Source: Nissolia schottii (lineage: Eukaryota; Streptophyta; Magnoliopsida; Fabales; Fabaceae). From it: a stretch of 64,000 bases of DNA. The stretch lies in NCBI GenBank assembly GCA_003254905.1, contig QANU01032482.1:1-64000 (forward strand), given 5' to 3'. Position numbers and translations under genes: made by a program. Of this stretch, positions 62,070 to 64,000 are shown piece after piece. Each line of letters starts with the position of its first letter. Position 1 is the first letter of the stretch. The notes beneath the pieces were generated by a model. It was not told the DNA's origin. It saw nothing but the letters and a program-made list of their open reading frames with translations, and searched no databases.

Positions 62070-62672
62070 TGTTAGTAAGTAATTTGTATAGAGAACGAAG
62101 TTACCTAAACACGAGTAAAAGGTTAAGGAAGGTACCTTAACAAAAGCTCTAGTGTCTGGACAGAAGCTCCAAGCGGGTTCCTTGCAATAGAGAGATTGGT
62201 GGCAGAATGTACCTGCAAAGGCAATCTGACGCTCAATTAAGCACAAGTGTTAGGTTAGTATTCTAAAGTCAGAATGAGTGATACCTGGTGACCATAGGTC
62301 ATGTACTTTTATAGGTGAGCTAGGATGGTTAGATAAAGATAGAACGAGGGGAATTCGCATGATGACTTCCCCATCTTATCTTCCCCACTTACCTAGGAGT
62401 TGGTTACGCGTTCTATTAATTGCGGAAGAGAAGGTGTCGCTTCCTCCTTTAGTCTTATTAGGCTGAATCGGGTTTGGAGTCTTGGGCTTGTGACCTTCTC
62501 CTTTTCTGGGTGTCGTGGAGCCCTCCTCTTGGGCCGACAGGTGCGAGTATGTGAGGAGAGCTCCCTCTACTCCTTTGTGGACTAAAGCCCTTTGAGTCCC
62601 TTAGGCAAGGTGAGCTCCTCCACTTCTTAGTGGGTCAGAGCTCTCTGAACCCTTAGTTTCTAGTCTGTTACA
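62070..62672 (-). repeat. 5' LTR of the Gypsy element
   Basis: 603-bp LTR. Pairs with 54485-55090; inverted ends TGTTAG/CTGTTACA. Confidence 0.9.
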
Positions 62673-63149
62673 AATGGTAATGAGGTTGCCTGTGGAGGAA
62701 TTATCAAAGATGCTTAAGGAAAATTTCTGGTTAGTTTCAGTGTCAATTTACTCACTTACTCTATCACTCAAGTGGAGCTTTGGGGTATCCTTTATGGCCT
62801 CCAATTAGCTCAATCCTTGAGTTACACTTAGATTCTGGTAGAGATTGATTCTAGATGTGCCATAGATTTTTGTCGAGATGACATTTTTTCTACTCACTCT
62901 AGTGTCTCCCTTGTTGTCGTCATTTGTGAGCTTGCTTTGAAGGATGTTTTTGTTGTTTTTAACCATATTTAAAGTGAAGCCAATTTATGTGGAAATGTTC
63001 TGGCTAAGAAGGGTCATGGTTTTGGTGTTGGCTTGGCTACTTTTAACTCTGTTTCTTCTTTTCTAGAGTTGTGTTATATTGTTAATTGTATGAGTTATCT
63101 CCTTGTAGTTGTTTACTCGGACTTTTTACCCCGTTGTTAATAAAAAAAA
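62673..63149 (+). mobile_element. LINE 3' end: RNase H domain and A-rich tail, right piece
   Basis: Frame with GNEVACGGIIKDA, QVELWGILYGLQLAQSL, SEANLCGNVLAKKG: the RNase H-like (RVT_3) domain found at the end of plant L1-type LINEs. There are in-frame stops (for example after KDA near 62718 and near 62829), so it is non-functional. It ends in an A-rich tail at 63140-63149, followed by the possible target repeat ATCATTT. The matching left piece is 54448-54484; the Gypsy element separates the two. Confidence 0.8.
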
Positions 63150-63156
63150 ATCATTT

Positions 63157-64000
63157 AACCTTTAGTTTTTGAAAATTTATAAATGATTTTAATTATTTTA
63201 TTGATTAGCTTTTTAATAAAGTTGTAATCATATGTGTAGCATAAAGCAACCTTAATAAAGTCATATTTTCTATTTATTGAAGTATCCTATTCATATTATA
63301 ATATGCACGTGATAACTTAAATAATAGTCTTAATGATAACGGATACATAGTCGCAATTATTGCAGAAACTTTTGTGAATTTAAAAGAGATTAATTTTTAT
63401 GTATTATTGTCATATGTGTTTATATGTTAACAAAAGTATTTGAATCTTAAAATTATTATCATAAAAGTCATTCATATAATGATACATAATTAAATAAATA
63501 ATATAAAATTCTTTTAAATTGTTTGAGCATAAAAGTTAATCAATTTATAAAATGTGTATAGCCAACACGTGAACTTAGTGGATGACCTTTAATAATTCTT
63601 ACAAACAATTCTTTCTTCCAATTCTACCTGCCGACTCTCCATTTGGACTTGGAGGAGCTGGAAAATATACTATATAAAGTTTAGCGCAATGAAAGTGAAT
63701 GCATTAAAAGGGAAGAAAGGGAAAATGGAAAAAAATGGAGTATAGAGGGTTTATCTTATCAATAATGCTACATGAACATTTTTAAATTTGTCATCGTATT
63801 ACCATTTTTTTTAATACATTCGGTCTCACTCCACATATTTTTTAATCAATTTGTTCTCCCACGATACTCACTTCACTACGAAAACAGGTCACCAACGCAC
63901 CACAACGAGGGATCGTGAACCATCAACTGCCCCAGCTACTGGCGAAACCTAGTAAGCAACGGAGCTCACGGACCACCCACTGCCATAACCGCATCACCAT
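63157..64000. other. AT-rich DNA, then GC-richer right edge
   Basis: Nothing recognised to about 63850. The last 140 bp is GC-richer (CACCAACGCACCACAACGAG and on) and could be the edge of a gene or captured fragment continuing beyond the window. Confidence 0.35.

Larger units (their letters stand above)
54485..62672 (-). mobile_element. Ty3/Gypsy (Tat-like) retrotransposon, 8188 bp with nested LTRs, TSD AATGG
   Basis: Matching LTRs at 54485-55090 and 62070-62672 are flanked by AATGG (54480-54484 and 62673-62677). A minus-strand gag relic adjoins the right LTR, and a purine-like tract (GCTGGGAGTAA) adjoins the left LTR on the minus strand, so the element runs right to left. Between gag and the 3' LTR no clear pol remains; instead plus-strand frames (56443-57750) lie antisense, as known for Tat-lineage elements. 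Two further LTRs are nested inside. LTR divergence is roughly 12-15% by eye, so it is several million years old. Broken, with many breaks. Confidence 0.88.

Overview
The window is nuclear DNA from a dicot plant. It carries a TIR-type NBS-LRR resistance gene (absent from grasses), a plant RABA1 GTPase, a group IIe WRKY gene, GT-AG introns, low-GC intergenic DNA and many plant transposable elements. The resistance gene and several repeats look most like legume (Fabaceae) sequences, but that is inference. There are no bacterial features, CRISPR arrays or rRNA genes, and I recognised no tRNA gene. Only two host genes look whole: RABA1 (21689-24380, +) and WRKY (25388-27583, -), a convergent pair. 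A TNL gene (1-3508, -) runs off the left edge and its LRR frame is broken. A plant-mobile-domain gene (8185-9597, +) has a premature stop, and a TIR fragment lies at 7337-7515.

Region by region: 1-3508 TNL gene; 4804-6599 a solo LTR with a 5-bp target duplication; 7.1-7.7 kb TIR relic between direct repeats; 8.2-9.6 kb mobile-domain gene whose intron holds microsatellites and a telomere-like array; 10606-15189 a structurally complete Ty1/Copia element; 16.1-18.7 kb a Copia 5' end with a hAT-like insertion; 18.7-21.4 kb LTR and hAT-like debris; 21.7-27.6 kb the two intact genes; 28.8-36.1 kb a Copia relic filled with other LTRs, plus a duplication around a single N; 36.1-39.9 kb AT-rich DNA with a small tandem array; 39.9-47.1 kb CACTA ends enclosing inverted LTRs; 47669-49213 a Mutator-like element with a perfect 9-bp target duplication; 51.6-52.7 kb two MITE-like elements side by side; 53027-53896 a hAT-like element with an 8-bp target duplication; 54448-63149 a LINE tail split by an 8.2-kb Ty3/Gypsy element that itself holds further LTRs.

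The two intact genes are not functionally linked: RABA1 acts in trans-Golgi/endosome traffic and WRKY in transcription. The rest is a record of repeated transposon insertion, much of it datable by nesting and target duplications. A five-copy LTR family (4.8, 29.9, 41.5, 44.6 and 57.9 kb) keeps a shared framework but carries a different GC-rich repeat cassette near its TATA box in several copies. The three single-N positions (8520, 34125, 60842) behave like contig joins, and two of them are flanked by duplicated sequence, so local structure there should be treated with caution. I found nothing I would call a new biological system. The strongest leads are the nested LINE/Gypsy locus with antisense ORFs, the Mutator-like element carrying unidentified GC-richer DNA, the CACTA hairpin array, and the variable LTR cassette.
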